This document shows positions 1 to 7,108 of a stretch of 9,361 nucleotides of DNA, piece after piece. The position numbers were made by a program, and so were the translations under genes. The first letter of the stretch is position 1. Every line of letters starts with the position of its first letter. A model generated the notes under the pieces. It did not search any database, was not told where the DNA came from, and was given only the letters and a program-made list of their open reading frames with translations. The stretch spans positions 1 to 9,361 of the forward strand of contig CALDPL010000466.1 of the NCBI GenBank assembly GCA_937911965.1, given 5' to 3'. Source of the DNA: an uncultured Allomuricauda sp. (lineage in GTDB: Bacteria > Bacteroidota > Bacteroidia > Flavobacteriales > Flavobacteriaceae).

Positions 1-839
1 AGTTTCCATGCGCCTAATGCCATAAAAGTGGTGAATGCCACGGGAATTTCTTCAGGTAAAATAGACATTGCCAAGGTTAAACCCATCAATAGACTTTCAA
101 TGAGATCGCCGGATTGCCAATAACTATAACTCCAAACCAAAAGGAAAACCGCAATTCCTATCACTGCCATCCATTTGACGAACTTGGTGATCTGTGTTTG
201 CAAAGGCGAACGCTCTTCCCGAATGTTTTGAATAGATGCTCCTATCTTTCCCAACTGAGTTTCATTTCCGATTTTTTCAACCTCAAAAACTGCCAAACCA
301 GAAACTACCAAAGTTCCGCTGTACACATTTCGGTTGTCCGACTCCAGACTTTTAAAAACTGAAAAACTTTCTCCGGTAAGCGAAGCTTCATTCACCGAAA
401 AATCATTGCTGTGGACAATTTCACCATCGGCATTGATCATTTTTCCCTCCTCAATGATGTATAGATCGCCCACCGCAATTTCGTGGGTGGGAATCTGTAG
501 GATCTTTGAAGTTCGAATGACGTTGCTCAAGGGTTCGTTCAATTTTTCCATCGCTTCCAAGGCCTTTTTGCTGCGATTGTCCTGATAGAAAGAAATGCCC
601 GAAACGGCAATAATGGCCCCCAGCATGAACACTGCTTCGGGATAATTGCCCACCATCAAATAAATGACCGCCACCGCAACGAGCAAAAGCAACATCGGAT
701 CTTTCAGAATATCCAATAGTATTGAATGCCATGTGGACCTCTTGGCTCCATCCGATCTGTTGTAGCCATAGTTGCTTCGGGAATCTTTCAACTCTTCCTC
801 CGAAAGGCCCGTTAAATGTTTGGGAATATTAAAAGACAT
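1..839 (-). CDS. Type II P-type cation-transporting ATPase, N-terminal part (gene cut by window edge)
   Basis: The frame opens with ATG at 839 and stays open to the left edge, giving 279 codons of a protein that should be roughly 800-900 residues. Visible parts in order are a P-type ATPase N-terminal segment (about residues 5-45, with the typical LTGLSEEE stretch), two hydrophobic helices (about 47-63 and 68-85), the actuator domain with its dephosphorylation motif TGES at 155-158, two more hydrophobic segments (about 222-240 and 248-262), and the M4 ion-site motif PEEIP at 262-266 followed by FTTFMALGAW. The phosphorylation motif DKTGT should lie just beyond the edge. The layout fits the Ca2+-ATPase-like P2 group, which pumps cations across the inner membrane using ATP. 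Classical Ca2+ pumps have PEGLP at the M4 site, so the substrate is uncertain. The gene is visibly more AT-rich than the cluster from 2600 rightward. The 180-base gap upstream holds no convincing TAnnTTTG promoter. Confidence 0.93.
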   Translation of the reverse strand, partial: MSFNIPKHLTGLSEEELKDSRSNYGYNRSDGAKRSTWHSILLDILKDPMLLLLVAVAVIYLMVGNYPEAVFMLGAIIAVSGISFYQDNRSKKALEAMEKLNEPLSNVIRTSKILQIPTHEIAVGDLYIIEEGKMINADGEIVHSNDFSVNEASLTGESFSVFKSLESDNRNVYSGTLVVSGLAVFEVEKIGNETQLGKIGASIQNIREERSPLQTQITKFVKWMAVIGIAVFLLVWSYSYWQSGDLIESLLMGLTLAMSILPEEIPVAFTTFMALGAWK

Positions 840-967
840 GGTACCCAATGACAAGATTTAAAATGGAATACGGAATCAAATGGCACATCAGCTGCCCTGG
901 CCGGCCTGTGAATGGACATCAGGCTAAATTATTTGAAATAGTGTTTAGAAACAAGATATATAGAGAG

Positions 968-996
968 GGCCCCGACCCATGACAAGGGTAGGGGCC
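968..996 (-). terminator. GC-rich hairpin, probable terminator of the DUF6448 gene
   Basis: Two 11-base arms (GGCCCCGACCC at 968-978 and GGGTAGGGGCC at 986-996) pair at 10 of 11 positions around a 7-base loop, starting 24 bases after the DUF6448 stop codon. On the transcribed minus strand the bases that follow are pyrimidine- and AT-rich (CTCTCTATATATCTTG), not a clean T-run. The stem and its position between two genes support a terminator. The imperfect tail leaves open that it only stabilises the mRNA 3' end. Confidence 0.55.
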
Positions 997-1019
997 ACTT
1001 CCGAAAACAGGGCAGGAAA

Positions 1020-1613
1020 TCAGTGGTGTCCTCCATGTGCCAACACGGCCTCAATGGCTTCCAGGGTATGGGTGTAGTCAACATAGGCCTCCACATAGGC
1101 CCTTCCCTGGGAAACTGAATTGTTTTGTGCCTGGGCAAGGGTCGTGACTTTTTCATGCTTTTCGGCGATCACCGCCCGGATGTGGCTTCCGAGATTGTCC
1201 AACAAGGTCCCGACATCACTGTTCTCAATTGACATATCGGCCATCCGGACCATGGGAGTGGTGGAGCCTGCCGGCTTCAATCCGGTAAACGGTGCACCTT
1301 CTGTTTCTCGGTGCAATCGTACCAGGGTTTCCAGGAAATGCTTTTCAACAATATTGTATATGTCGGAATCCTTGCCTTTTAGGGCAACGGTCTTATCAAA
1401 CAGATTCGTGATTTCAGCCTCCTGATCAGGCTCGATCCATTTCAAAACCAGTTCAACATTTTCATTTTCCAAAGCCTTTAGGGCATCCTGAATCACGGGG
1501 CCGTCATATGAGTCACAATGGGCAAAGGTGGGCATGCCGAACATCAAGGTCAGTAGCCCGACCAAAACCAATTTTCCGCCAAGGTGTTTTTTTGTTCCAT
1601 CGAATATTTTCAT
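1020..1613 (-). CDS. Secreted DUF6448 family protein with predicted His-Cys mature N-terminus
   Basis: This 197-residue protein starts at ATG 1613. Residues 1-31 form a signal peptide: a basic n-region with KK at 8-9, a hydrophobic core at about 15-27, and a TFA site at 29-31. The mature protein would start with HCDSYDGPV (32-40), the hallmark of the DUF6448 family. A second family block, GAPFTGLKPAG, lies at 106-116. The rest appears mainly alpha-helical, with many histidines (92, 101, 144, 153, 182) and a His-rich end, HGGHH (193-197). Cys33 is the only cysteine. The family has no established function that I know of. Location should be periplasmic or extracellular. A -7 promoter box lies just upstream and a hairpin downstream, so it may be its own transcription unit, with araC upstream on the same strand. 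A metal-binding role is inference from the His/Cys/Asp residues only. Confidence 0.9.
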   Translation of the reverse strand: MKIFDGTKKHLGGKLVLVGLLTLMFGMPTFAHCDSYDGPVIQDALKALENENVELVLKWIEPDQEAEITNLFDKTVALKGKDSDIYNIVEKHFLETLVRLHRETEGAPFTGLKPAGSTTPMVRMADMSIENSDVGTLLDNLGSHIRAVIAEKHEKVTTLAQAQNNSVSQGRAYVEAYVDYTHTLEAIEAVLAHGGHH

Positions 1614-1649
1614 AATGAACTATTTTTAAGGTTAATATCATTTTCTGTA

Positions 1650-1657
1650 CAAAGATA
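1650..1657 (-). promoter_or_regulatory. -7 promoter box for the DUF6448 gene
   Basis: The minus strand reads TATCTTTG here, an exact match to the Bacteroidota -7 consensus TAnnTTTG. It sits 36 bases before the ATG at 1613, in the 118-base gap after araC. This would give a leader of about 30 bases. The nearest TTTG that could act as a -33 element is 27 bases upstream, longer than the usual 17-23, so only half of the promoter is well supported. Confidence 0.5.
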
Positions 1658-1731
1658 CTTTGAGGGATAAGCCCCTGGAAGGTCCAAACGTAGGGGGTAA
1701 TGGTATAAAGGTTGGATTTTTGGCCTTTGGT

Positions 1732-2592
1732 TCAACGCCTGTATTCAAGGGGGCGAAGACCGGTATTTTTTTTGAAGAATTTTCCAAAGTGGGAAGGGTC
1801 GGAAAAATTGAGGTCATCGGCGATCTGGGCAATGGAACGGTCCTTGTCCCGCAAGCGGACCTTTGATTCAAGCAAAAGCATTTCATTGATCCATTGACCC
1901 GCGGTCTTTCCGCTTACTTCCTTGATGAGCGTGGAAAAATATTTTGTTGTCAAATGCATTTTTTCGGCATAGAAGGAAACCCGTCGCTCCTCAACAAAGT
2001 GCTCCGCCAAGAGGTTCTTGAATTGGGCGAGGACATGGGCTCCCTTGTCCGGGGGAGGGGATTGTCCGGGAAGTTGGCCTTGTTGCGCGTTGTCGATTTC
2101 GTTCAGGACGATATAGATCAGACTTCTGACTATTGAAGCCGAATTTGGAGTGTCTTCCAAGGAACTGCCATAAATCAGGTCAAAATATATTTTGAACTTT
2201 TCGTATTGCCCGGCATTCAAGGGGATGACCTGCCGTCCTTTGTTTTCAAAAAATTCGAACCTTTCCAGATAATTGATATCGCTTTGTCCTTCGAGAAAGT
2301 CCTCTTTTCGAAAAAAAAGGATTTTGGCATCATAGGAGACCCCAAGGTCGGTGAAATTCCGGATAGCCGAGGGAGGGATCGTAAAAATGGCCGGTGCTTG
2401 TGTACGATATACGAACAAGTCCGACTCCAATTGGAGGGAACCCTCCTCCAAAAGACAGATCGCATAGGCCGAGGTTCGGTGGGCGTCCTCGGAAGCACAG
2501 GCATTGCTCAAATGCGACATATAATGCCAACGCTTGGAACCGATTTCTTCCGCCTCTTGTTTTGTATATTCGATATAGGGAATCAAACTCAT
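1732..2592 (-). CDS. AraC family transcriptional regulator
   Basis: This 286-residue protein has the usual AraC layout. The N-terminal half (about 35-125) looks like a cupin-type sensor domain, with a beta-rich stretch and TIPPSAIRNF at 71-80. A Pro/Gln-rich linker follows at about 170-183. The C-terminal DNA-binding domain (about 187-286) has two helix-turn-helix units: the first near 204-227, including YAEKMHLTTKYFSTLIKE, and the second near 253-277, including IAQIADDLNFSDPSHFGKFF. The end RPLEYRR matches the family signature PxxYR. ATG 2592 is the first start after an in-frame stop. The gene begins 26 bases after the mgtE stop on the same strand, and I see no promoter of its own, so it may be co-transcribed with mgtE or read from a promoter inside it. 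The nearest downstream gene, encoding the DUF6448 protein, is a candidate target. The ligand cannot be told from the sequence. Confidence 0.93.
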   Translation of the reverse strand: MSLIPYIEYTKQEAEEIGSKRWHYMSHLSNACASEDAHRTSAYAICLLEEGSLQLESDLFVYRTQAPAIFTIPPSAIRNFTDLGVSYDAKILFFRKEDFLEGQSDINYLERFEFFENKGRQVIPLNAGQYEKFKIYFDLIYGSSLEDTPNSASIVRSLIYIVLNEIDNAQQGQLPGQSPPPDKGAHVLAQFKNLLAEHFVEERRVSFYAEKMHLTTKYFSTLIKEVSGKTAGQWINEMLLLESKVRLRDKDRSIAQIADDLNFSDPSHFGKFFKKNTGLRPLEYRR

Positions 2593-2618
2593 GGTGTCGG
2601 GTCAATCGGGCAAAGGGC

Positions 2619-3971
2619 TCAAAGCCCCAAGATCAATTTGGCGATCGTAAAATAGATCAAAATTCCAAAGATGTCGTTGCTGGTGGTGATGAAGGGACCC
2701 GTGGCGAGGGCCGGGTCAATATTCCTTCTGTGCAGGAAGAGGGGGATGAAGGTGCCGATGATGCCGGCCACCACAATGACCACCACCAAGGACAGGGCGA
2801 TGGCAAGTGCCGTGTCCAAGGTTCCCTTCCACACCCAGGTGATGACAAGAAGCAAGAGTGCCAGGATGAGGCCGTTCAACAGGGCCAACATCATTTCCTT
2901 GACAAGGCGTTGGCCCATACTTCCCTTGAGGTCGTCGTTGGCAAGTCCCTGCACCACAATGGCCGAGGACTGCACCCCTACATTGCCGGCCATGGCCGCG
3001 ATCAAGGGGGTAAAGAAGAACAAAACGGCATGCTGGGCCAGCATCTCCTCAAAACCGCCCATGATGGCAGCGGCCCCAAGGCCCCCCAAAAGCCCCAAAA
3101 AGAGCCAGGGCAACCGGGCCCGGGTCAACACCCAGATGGTATCATCCGCTTCCACGTCCCCGGAAATACCCGCGGCCAATTGATAGTCTTTTTCGGCCTC
3201 TTCAATGATCACGTCCACAATATCGTCGATGGTGATCCGGCCCACCAATCTGCCGATCTCATCCACTACGGGTATTGCCTCCAAATCGTATTTGGACATG
3301 ATCTTGGCCACTTCCTCCGCCTTTTCGTTCACGTTCACCGAATCCACCTTGGAGATGTAGACCTCGCTTATGTGTGCCTTGGCCGATGCCGTGAGCAGGT
3401 CCTTCAGGGAGAGCCTCCCCTTGAGCCTGCCTTGGTCGTCCACCACATAGATGGAGTGGACCCGGGTGACATTCTCGGCCTGGGCCCGCATTTCCTTGAC
3501 GCAGTTGGTAACGGTCCAGTTTTCATTGACCTTCACCAATTCCTTGGCCATGAGGCCCCCTGCGGAATCTTCGTCATAGCGCAAAAGGTCCACGATGTCC
3601 CGGGCGTGTTCCCGGTCCTCGATCTCGGAAATGACCTCCTGCACGATTTCCTTGGGAAGCTCGTTGATGATGTCCGCGGCATCGTCGGTGTCGAGTTCGT
3701 CCAGCTCGCTGGCGATCTCCTTTGCCGTCATATTGTTCAATACCGCCTCCCGGATGTCCTCGTGCATTTGGGCAAGGATGTCCGAGGTCTGTTCCGTATC
3801 GAGCAATTTGATCAAATAGGTGGCCTGGTCCACTTCCAGCTCATCGGCGATCTCGGCAATATCGGCATAGTGGAACTCGGCCATCATGGCCTTGATCTCA
3901 GGGTTGCGCTGCTCCACGATCAACTGCTGGATCTCCTTGAGAAGCTCGTCTGTGAGTTTAAACGGGGTCAT
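2619..3971 (-). CDS. mgtE: Magnesium transporter MgtE
   Basis: At 450 residues it is full length for MgtE, the Mg2+-selective, dimeric inner-membrane channel that closes when cytosolic Mg2+ is high. In order it has the superhelical N domain (about 1-130), the family motif [10 protein letters not shown] (132-141), a pair of CBS domains (about 142-203 and 204-262) that bind Mg2+ and gate the pore, a plug helix, and five membrane helices (about 284-305, 314-340, 357-381, 385-413, 425-449). The pore motif [16 protein letters not shown] is at 321-336. The last helix carries TTSNDIFG with Asp433, matching the conserved pore aspartate of the family. The ATG at 3971 overlaps the last 14 bases of rsmA, so translation is probably coupled. 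A search for Mg2+ riboswitch features upstream is not meaningful because the start lies inside rsmA; control is more likely by protein gating. Confidence 0.97.
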   Translation of the reverse strand: MTPFKLTDELLKEIQQLIVEQRNPEIKAMMAEFHYADIAEIADELEVDQATYLIKLLDTEQTSDILAQMHEDIREAVLNNMTAKEIASELDELDTDDAADIINELPKEIVQEVISEIEDREHARDIVDLLRYDEDSAGGLMAKELVKVNENWTVTNCVKEMRAQAENVTRVHSIYVVDDQGRLKGRLSLKDLLTASAKAHISEVYISKVDSVNVNEKAEEVAKIMSKYDLEAIPVVDEIGRLVGRITIDDIVDVIIEEAEKDYQLAAGISGDVEADDTIWVLTRARLPWLFLGLLGGLGAAAIMGGFEEMLAQHAVLFFFTPLIAAMAGNVGVQSSAIVVQGLANDDLKGSMGQRLVKEMMLALLNGLILALLLLVITWVWKGTLDTALAIALSLVVVIVVAGIIGTFIPLFLHRRNIDPALATGPFITTSNDIFGILIYFTIAKLILGL

Positions 3972-4824
3972 TGGCCATCATCTGGGTGAGGGTCACGAAA
4001 TCGGCCACGCTGAGCTGTTCCGGACGTCGATCAAAGATACTATCTTCTTTTAAAAAATCGGAAATACCAAAACTTTTAAGGCTGTTGCGAAGGATCTTCC
4101 TTCTTTGGTTGAAGGCCGTTTTCACCAGCTTTTGGAAAAGGATCTCATCGCAATCCAGACCGTCTCCCTCCCTGCGTCTGAGGCGGAGCACCCCGGAATC
4201 CACCTTGGGCGGGGGATCGAAAACGGAAGGGGGGACCGTGAACAGGTATTCGGCATGGTAATGGGCCTGTACCAATACGGAGAGGATCCCGTAGGCCTTG
4301 CTGCCCGGTCCCTCACAGATGCGCTGGGCCACCTCCTTCTGGAACATGCCCGAGAATTCGGGAATTTGCTTGCGGTGCTCCAGCATTTTGAATACGATCT
4401 GGCTGGAGATGTTATAGGGGAAATTGCCGGTGATGGCAAAGGGTTGGTCCCCATAGAGCCCCTTTAGGTCAAACTTCAAAAAATCAGCTTCCAAAAGGAC
4501 CATCCGTTCGATCTTGTCCGCGATCTCGGGATGTTCCAGGGGAAAACTGTGTTTGAGGTACACGATGGATTCGGCATCCAGGTCCATGGCCACCAGTTCC
4601 AGGTCCCTTTTGAGCAGGTGCCTGGTGAGCACCCCCATGCCCGGTCCGATTTCCAGTACTTTTTTATAGCCGTCCAAGGAGAGGGTGCCCGCAATCTTTT
4701 CGGCTATTGCCCCGTCCCGGAGGAAGTGCTGTCCCAAATGTTTTTTGGCACGTACCCGTTCCCCAATTCCCCGTTCCGTTCTTTTACCTTCTAGGGAGGC
4801 TCCCTTTTTCCTTTTTTTGGACAC
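3958..4824 (-). CDS. rsmA: 16S rRNA (adenine1518-N6/adenine1519-N6)-dimethyltransferase RsmA (KsgA)
   Basis: RsmA uses S-adenosylmethionine to dimethylate two adjacent adenines in helix 45 of 16S rRNA, a late check in 30S assembly. The 288-residue product shows KKHLGQHFL at 27-35, the SAM-binding motif LEIGPGMG at 57-64, an acidic motif II at DLD (81-83), EADFL at 112-116, the catalytic NFPY at 134-137, and the family stretch [18 protein letters not shown] further on. The start is GTG at 4824: an in-frame TAA lies nine bases upstream, and no ATG occurs before residue 80, which is inside the SAM fold. This gives a basic N-terminal extension of about 27 residues (12 Lys/Arg). The gene follows DUF4286 by 64 bases and overlaps mgtE by 14. 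Confidence 0.96.
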   Translation of the reverse strand: MSKKRKKGASLEGKRTERGIGERVRAKKHLGQHFLRDGAIAEKIAGTLSLDGYKKVLEIGPGMGVLTRHLLKRDLELVAMDLDAESIVYLKHSFPLEHPEIADKIERMVLLEADFLKFDLKGLYGDQPFAITGNFPYNISSQIVFKMLEHRKQIPEFSGMFQKEVAQRICEGPGSKAYGILSVLVQAHYHAEYLFTVPPSVFDPPPKVDSGVLRLRRREGDGLDCDEILFQKLVKTAFNQRRKILRNSLKSFGISDFLKEDSIFDRRPEQLSVADFVTLTQMMANDPV

Positions 4825-4888
4825 GCTCGGTTACTTTTAGGTTCAAGCCTTCCACGGGACCCCATGGGAAGACACTGTTTTCCATACC

Positions 4889-5206
4889 TTAGGGAATCTG
4901 CTGGCTGACCACTTCCAGTTCGGTCCTAAAGGCAACGAACTTGTTGGGGAAATTTCTTTGGGCCTCTCCCCGAAGACGCTGCGCATCCTCCCTGTAATAG
5001 GCCTCCAGGGTCTTCCGATCCTGGACGGTGTACTGTACGGAATAGGTGATTCCCCCCATCTCCTCTTCCACCAGTACCCGGACCATCTTGGCATGGGAAA
5101 ACTTTCCTGTGGCCAACATATCCGGGATATGTCGGTCACGCATCCAGTCCAGCCAAGGGTCGTGGACACTTTCATCGATATTGATGGTCACATTGTAGAT
5201 CAGCAT
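4889..5206 (-). CDS. DUF4286 family protein
   Basis: This 105-residue cytoplasmic protein starts at ATG 5206 and has no signal peptide or membrane helix. The N-terminal YNVTINIDESVHDPWLDWM (4-22), the central RHIPDMLATGKF (24-35) and VLVEEEMGGITYSVQY (44-59) are the recognisable DUF4286 blocks. The pattern of short beta strands with two helices suggests a ferredoxin-like alpha/beta-barrel fold of the kind that dimerises. No function is established that I know of. It sits between the TPR gene (36 bases upstream) and rsmA (64 bases downstream), an arrangement I recall as common in flavobacteria. A -7 promoter box lies in the short gap upstream, so it may start a sub-transcript covering rsmA and mgtE. 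Confidence 0.9.
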   Translation of the reverse strand: MLIYNVTINIDESVHDPWLDWMRDRHIPDMLATGKFSHAKMVRVLVEEEMGGITYSVQYTVQDRKTLEAYYREDAQRLRGEAQRNFPNKFVAFRTELEVVSQQIP

Positions 5207-5226
5207 CTGCCGTGGGTTTGAGGGAT

Positions 5227-5234
5227 CAAAAATA
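5227..5234 (-). promoter_or_regulatory. -7 promoter box before DUF4286-rsmA-mgtE
   Basis: The minus strand reads TATTTTTG, an exact fit to TAnnTTTG, 20 bases before the DUF4286 ATG at 5206. A transcript would have a leader of about 14 bases. The closest upstream TTG is 29 bases away, inside the end of the TPR gene, which is too far for a standard -33 element. An internal operon promoter is plausible but only half supported. Confidence 0.4.
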
Positions 5235-5242
5235 GGGAATCA

Positions 5243-7030
5243 TCAGTTAATGGCATCCCCCCTCAACCTTCTAAAATCCGTTCTTGCCTGGGGAAAATGA
5301 TAACTGTCCGGATGTTCCAATACGATTTTCTCAAAATGGTCCTTGGCCCGTTCCGGTTGGCCCAAAAAGTCCCGATAGAGCTTTCCCAGGGCAAAATGGG
5401 CGTCATCGGCCAGGATCCCATAGGGGTGGAATTCCAGGATCTTCCTGTAGTTGAACTCGGCACTTTCATAGTCCTTGCGGTCGGTCCAAAGCTGGGCCTG
5501 TCGCAACAGGGCCTCGTCCTCAATGGATTCTCCCTTGTGGTTCTGCAGGATATCCTCCAAAAGTGCGATGGCCTCGGCATCCTTGTTCTGATAGGCCAAA
5601 AGGTCGGCCCTGGCGTATTTCTTCAGGGCGGTCCGGGTCGAATCCTCCAGGGAATTGTCCGATATCAATAGACTCAGCTGCATGGCATCGTTGGCCATCA
5701 GTTGGGAGGTGGAACCCCGAAGCACCTTCAATTGCCCCAAGGCCCAATCAAAGTCCCCCTTGTAAAAGCTGGTCTGGGCCACCTTAAAACGGGCATTCTG
5801 GCCCAATACATCATTTTTCATGGCCTGTTGTACCTGGGTAAAGAGGATCAGGGCCTCGTTGAACCTTTGGCCGTAGACCAGGATGTCCCCCAGGGCCAAT
5901 TTGATGTGGGCCTCGACCACTTTGGGCATGGGCCCTTCGAGACTTTTCTTGAGCATGTCGATGGCGGGCTGTGGAAGTTCCCTATGGAAACACAGGAAGT
6001 TGGCATAGGCCATTTGCAGTTGCAGGGTCTGCCCCTGAATGCCGTATTGGGCCACCAATTCCTCAAAAATTCCCTGTACCCTGTCCAGACTGCGCCCATC
6101 GACCTCCCCCTTCAATTCCATATCGATCAGTTGGAGCTGGGCATCCAGGCGGGTCCTTGGATCCGCACTTCGGTCCACCATATACTGAAAGACCTCCCTG
6201 GCAGTGTCCGGGTCCCCGCCCTCCAGGGCCAGGTCCCCCAGGCTGCCCAAACGGTCCATGCTTCCTCCTTCCATCCGTTTTTCGATGGCCTTTTCCTGGT
6301 TGAAGGCACTGCCGTACTGCTTTTGTTGTACGAAGAGCCAGCTCAGCAGTTCGTTCCAGAGGATATCCGGGTTTTGTTGGGCATTCTTGAGCAAAAGTTG
6401 CCTTAGCAACAGATTGTTTTTTGAAGTGGGATCCGCGGTGATAAAATCATTGATTTCCCGAAGTACATTGGACCTGGAGACCTTCCCTTCCCAGATCAGG
6501 TCAAGGTAGGAACGGAACATGCTCTCGATATCCCCCTGTTCCCCGTAGATCCGTGCGATTTGAACGGTATAGTTCAGCTCCGGTCTGAGTTCCATGGCAC
6601 GGGCATAGGCACGAAGGGCATGGTCCAACAGGGCGTATTTCTGGAACCGATGGCCCACGCTGAATCCGAGATTGGGGTTTTCATTGATTTTTTGAATGGC
6701 CTTTTCGTAGGGCTCCCCAGCTTTTTCGGGCTGTCCCCAAAGGGTGTAGGTATAGCCCAGTTCGATAAAAAAGGTGGGAAAGGCAGAGGGTTCCGACAAT
6801 TTTTCCAGCAACAGGGCCTCGGCCTCCCCATAACGTTCCAATTGCTGGTAACAGGCCACCAGGCCCTCCACGTAATCCGTACGCCTGGGATTGGTCTCCA
6901 CCAATTTCTCATAGAAGATCACGGCCTTGTCAAATTCCCCGTCCTGAAAGTACTGTTTTGCCAAAAAGTCCTCTTGGCCCATGGAAAGCTGGGACAGGAA
7001 ACAGGCCAGTATGAACGAAAGCGTGCGCAA
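5243..7030 (-). CDS. Exported tetratricopeptide repeat protein
   Basis: The product is a TPR solenoid of 595 residues if started at TTG 7030. The frame is open back to the serS stop (7111) but contains no ATG before residue 17. TTG 7030 gives a compact signal peptide, MRTLSFILACFLSQLSMGQ, typical of flavobacteria (cleavage near SMG/Q). TTG codons at 7048, 7090 and 7102 are alternatives; starting at 7102 adds 24 residues that do not resemble a signal peptide. Repeats are seen throughout, for example YFQDGEFDKAVIFYEKLV just after the signal, YEKAIQKINENPNLG, and near the C-terminus YESAEFNYRKILEFHP and LGQPERAKDHFEKIVLEHP. It is probably a periplasmic protein-binding scaffold of the YbgF/BamD-like type; its partner is unknown. 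A -7 box lies 16 bases before TTG 7030. With TTG 7048, ILAC could be read as a lipobox, but the Phe-Leu after the Cys argues against a lipoprotein. Confidence 0.88.
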   Translation of the reverse strand: MRTLSFILACFLSQLSMGQEDFLAKQYFQDGEFDKAVIFYEKLVETNPRRTDYVEGLVACYQQLERYGEAEALLLEKLSEPSAFPTFFIELGYTYTLWGQPEKAGEPYEKAIQKINENPNLGFSVGHRFQKYALLDHALRAYARAMELRPELNYTVQIARIYGEQGDIESMFRSYLDLIWEGKVSRSNVLREINDFITADPTSKNNLLLRQLLLKNAQQNPDILWNELLSWLFVQQKQYGSAFNQEKAIEKRMEGGSMDRLGSLGDLALEGGDPDTAREVFQYMVDRSADPRTRLDAQLQLIDMELKGEVDGRSLDRVQGIFEELVAQYGIQGQTLQLQMAYANFLCFHRELPQPAIDMLKKSLEGPMPKVVEAHIKLALGDILVYGQRFNEALILFTQVQQAMKNDVLGQNARFKVAQTSFYKGDFDWALGQLKVLRGSTSQLMANDAMQLSLLISDNSLEDSTRTALKKYARADLLAYQNKDAEAIALLEDILQNHKGESIEDEALLRQAQLWTDRKDYESAEFNYRKILEFHPYGILADDAHFALGKLYRDFLGQPERAKDHFEKIVLEHPDSYHFPQARTDFRRLRGDAIN

Positions 7031-7045
7031 TGGTCTTGTTTTAAA

Positions 7046-7053
7046 CAAATATA
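7046..7053 (-). promoter_or_regulatory. -7 promoter box that supports the TTG start of the TPR gene
   Basis: The minus strand reads TATATTTG, an exact TAnnTTTG match, 62 bases after the serS stop. Transcription would begin near 7040, only about 10 bases before TTG 7030 and after the other candidate TTG starts. If the promoter is used, those longer starts cannot be translated from it. No TTG lies at the right distance for a -33 element, so confidence is moderate. Confidence 0.4.
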
Positions 7054-7108
7054 GGGCAGAATGGCATCGGATGTTGCCCGGCCGCCCCAAATTGGGACCC
7101 AAACCCCA

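Noticed and set aside
885..935. GGCCGGCC palindrome and a GCCTG/CAGGC inverted repeat between the ATPase and DUF6448 genes
   Set aside because: The palindrome is 8 bases in GC-rich DNA, and the repeat has 5 pairs around an 11-base loop. Neither is clearly more than chance, and no matching copy was seen elsewhere in the window.
1661..1680. AGGG/CCCT inverted repeat upstream of the DUF6448 -7 box as an AraC operator
   Set aside because: Only 4 pairs match, and AraC proteins usually bind direct repeats, so the site is not supported.
2615..2627. A small hairpin (GGGCT, 3-base loop, AGCCC) over the mgtE stop codon as a terminator before araC
   Set aside because: The stem has only 5 pairs and no real T-run follows on the minus strand, so it is too weak to call.
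2394..3989. A 531-codon open frame on the plus strand, antisense to mgtE and part of araC
   Set aside because: Its product is rich in Gly, His, Gln and Asp with no recognisable domain, and it runs across two well-supported genes on the other strand. Long antisense frames are expected opposite GC-rich genes with biased third positions.
4784..4885. A 33-codon frame starting ATG 4885 that overlaps the start of rsmA in another frame and contains a CAAAAAAAG run
   Set aside because: The A-run resembles a -1 slippery site, but joining this frame to rsmA would need a +1 shift, and rsmA has its own GTG start. A leader peptide cannot be excluded but is not supported.
5702..6406. A 234-codon plus-strand open frame opposite the TPR gene (similar ones at 7460-8137 and 8372-9034)
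   Set aside because: These lie antisense to clear coding sequences, have biased composition and show no motif, so they are shadows of the real genes.
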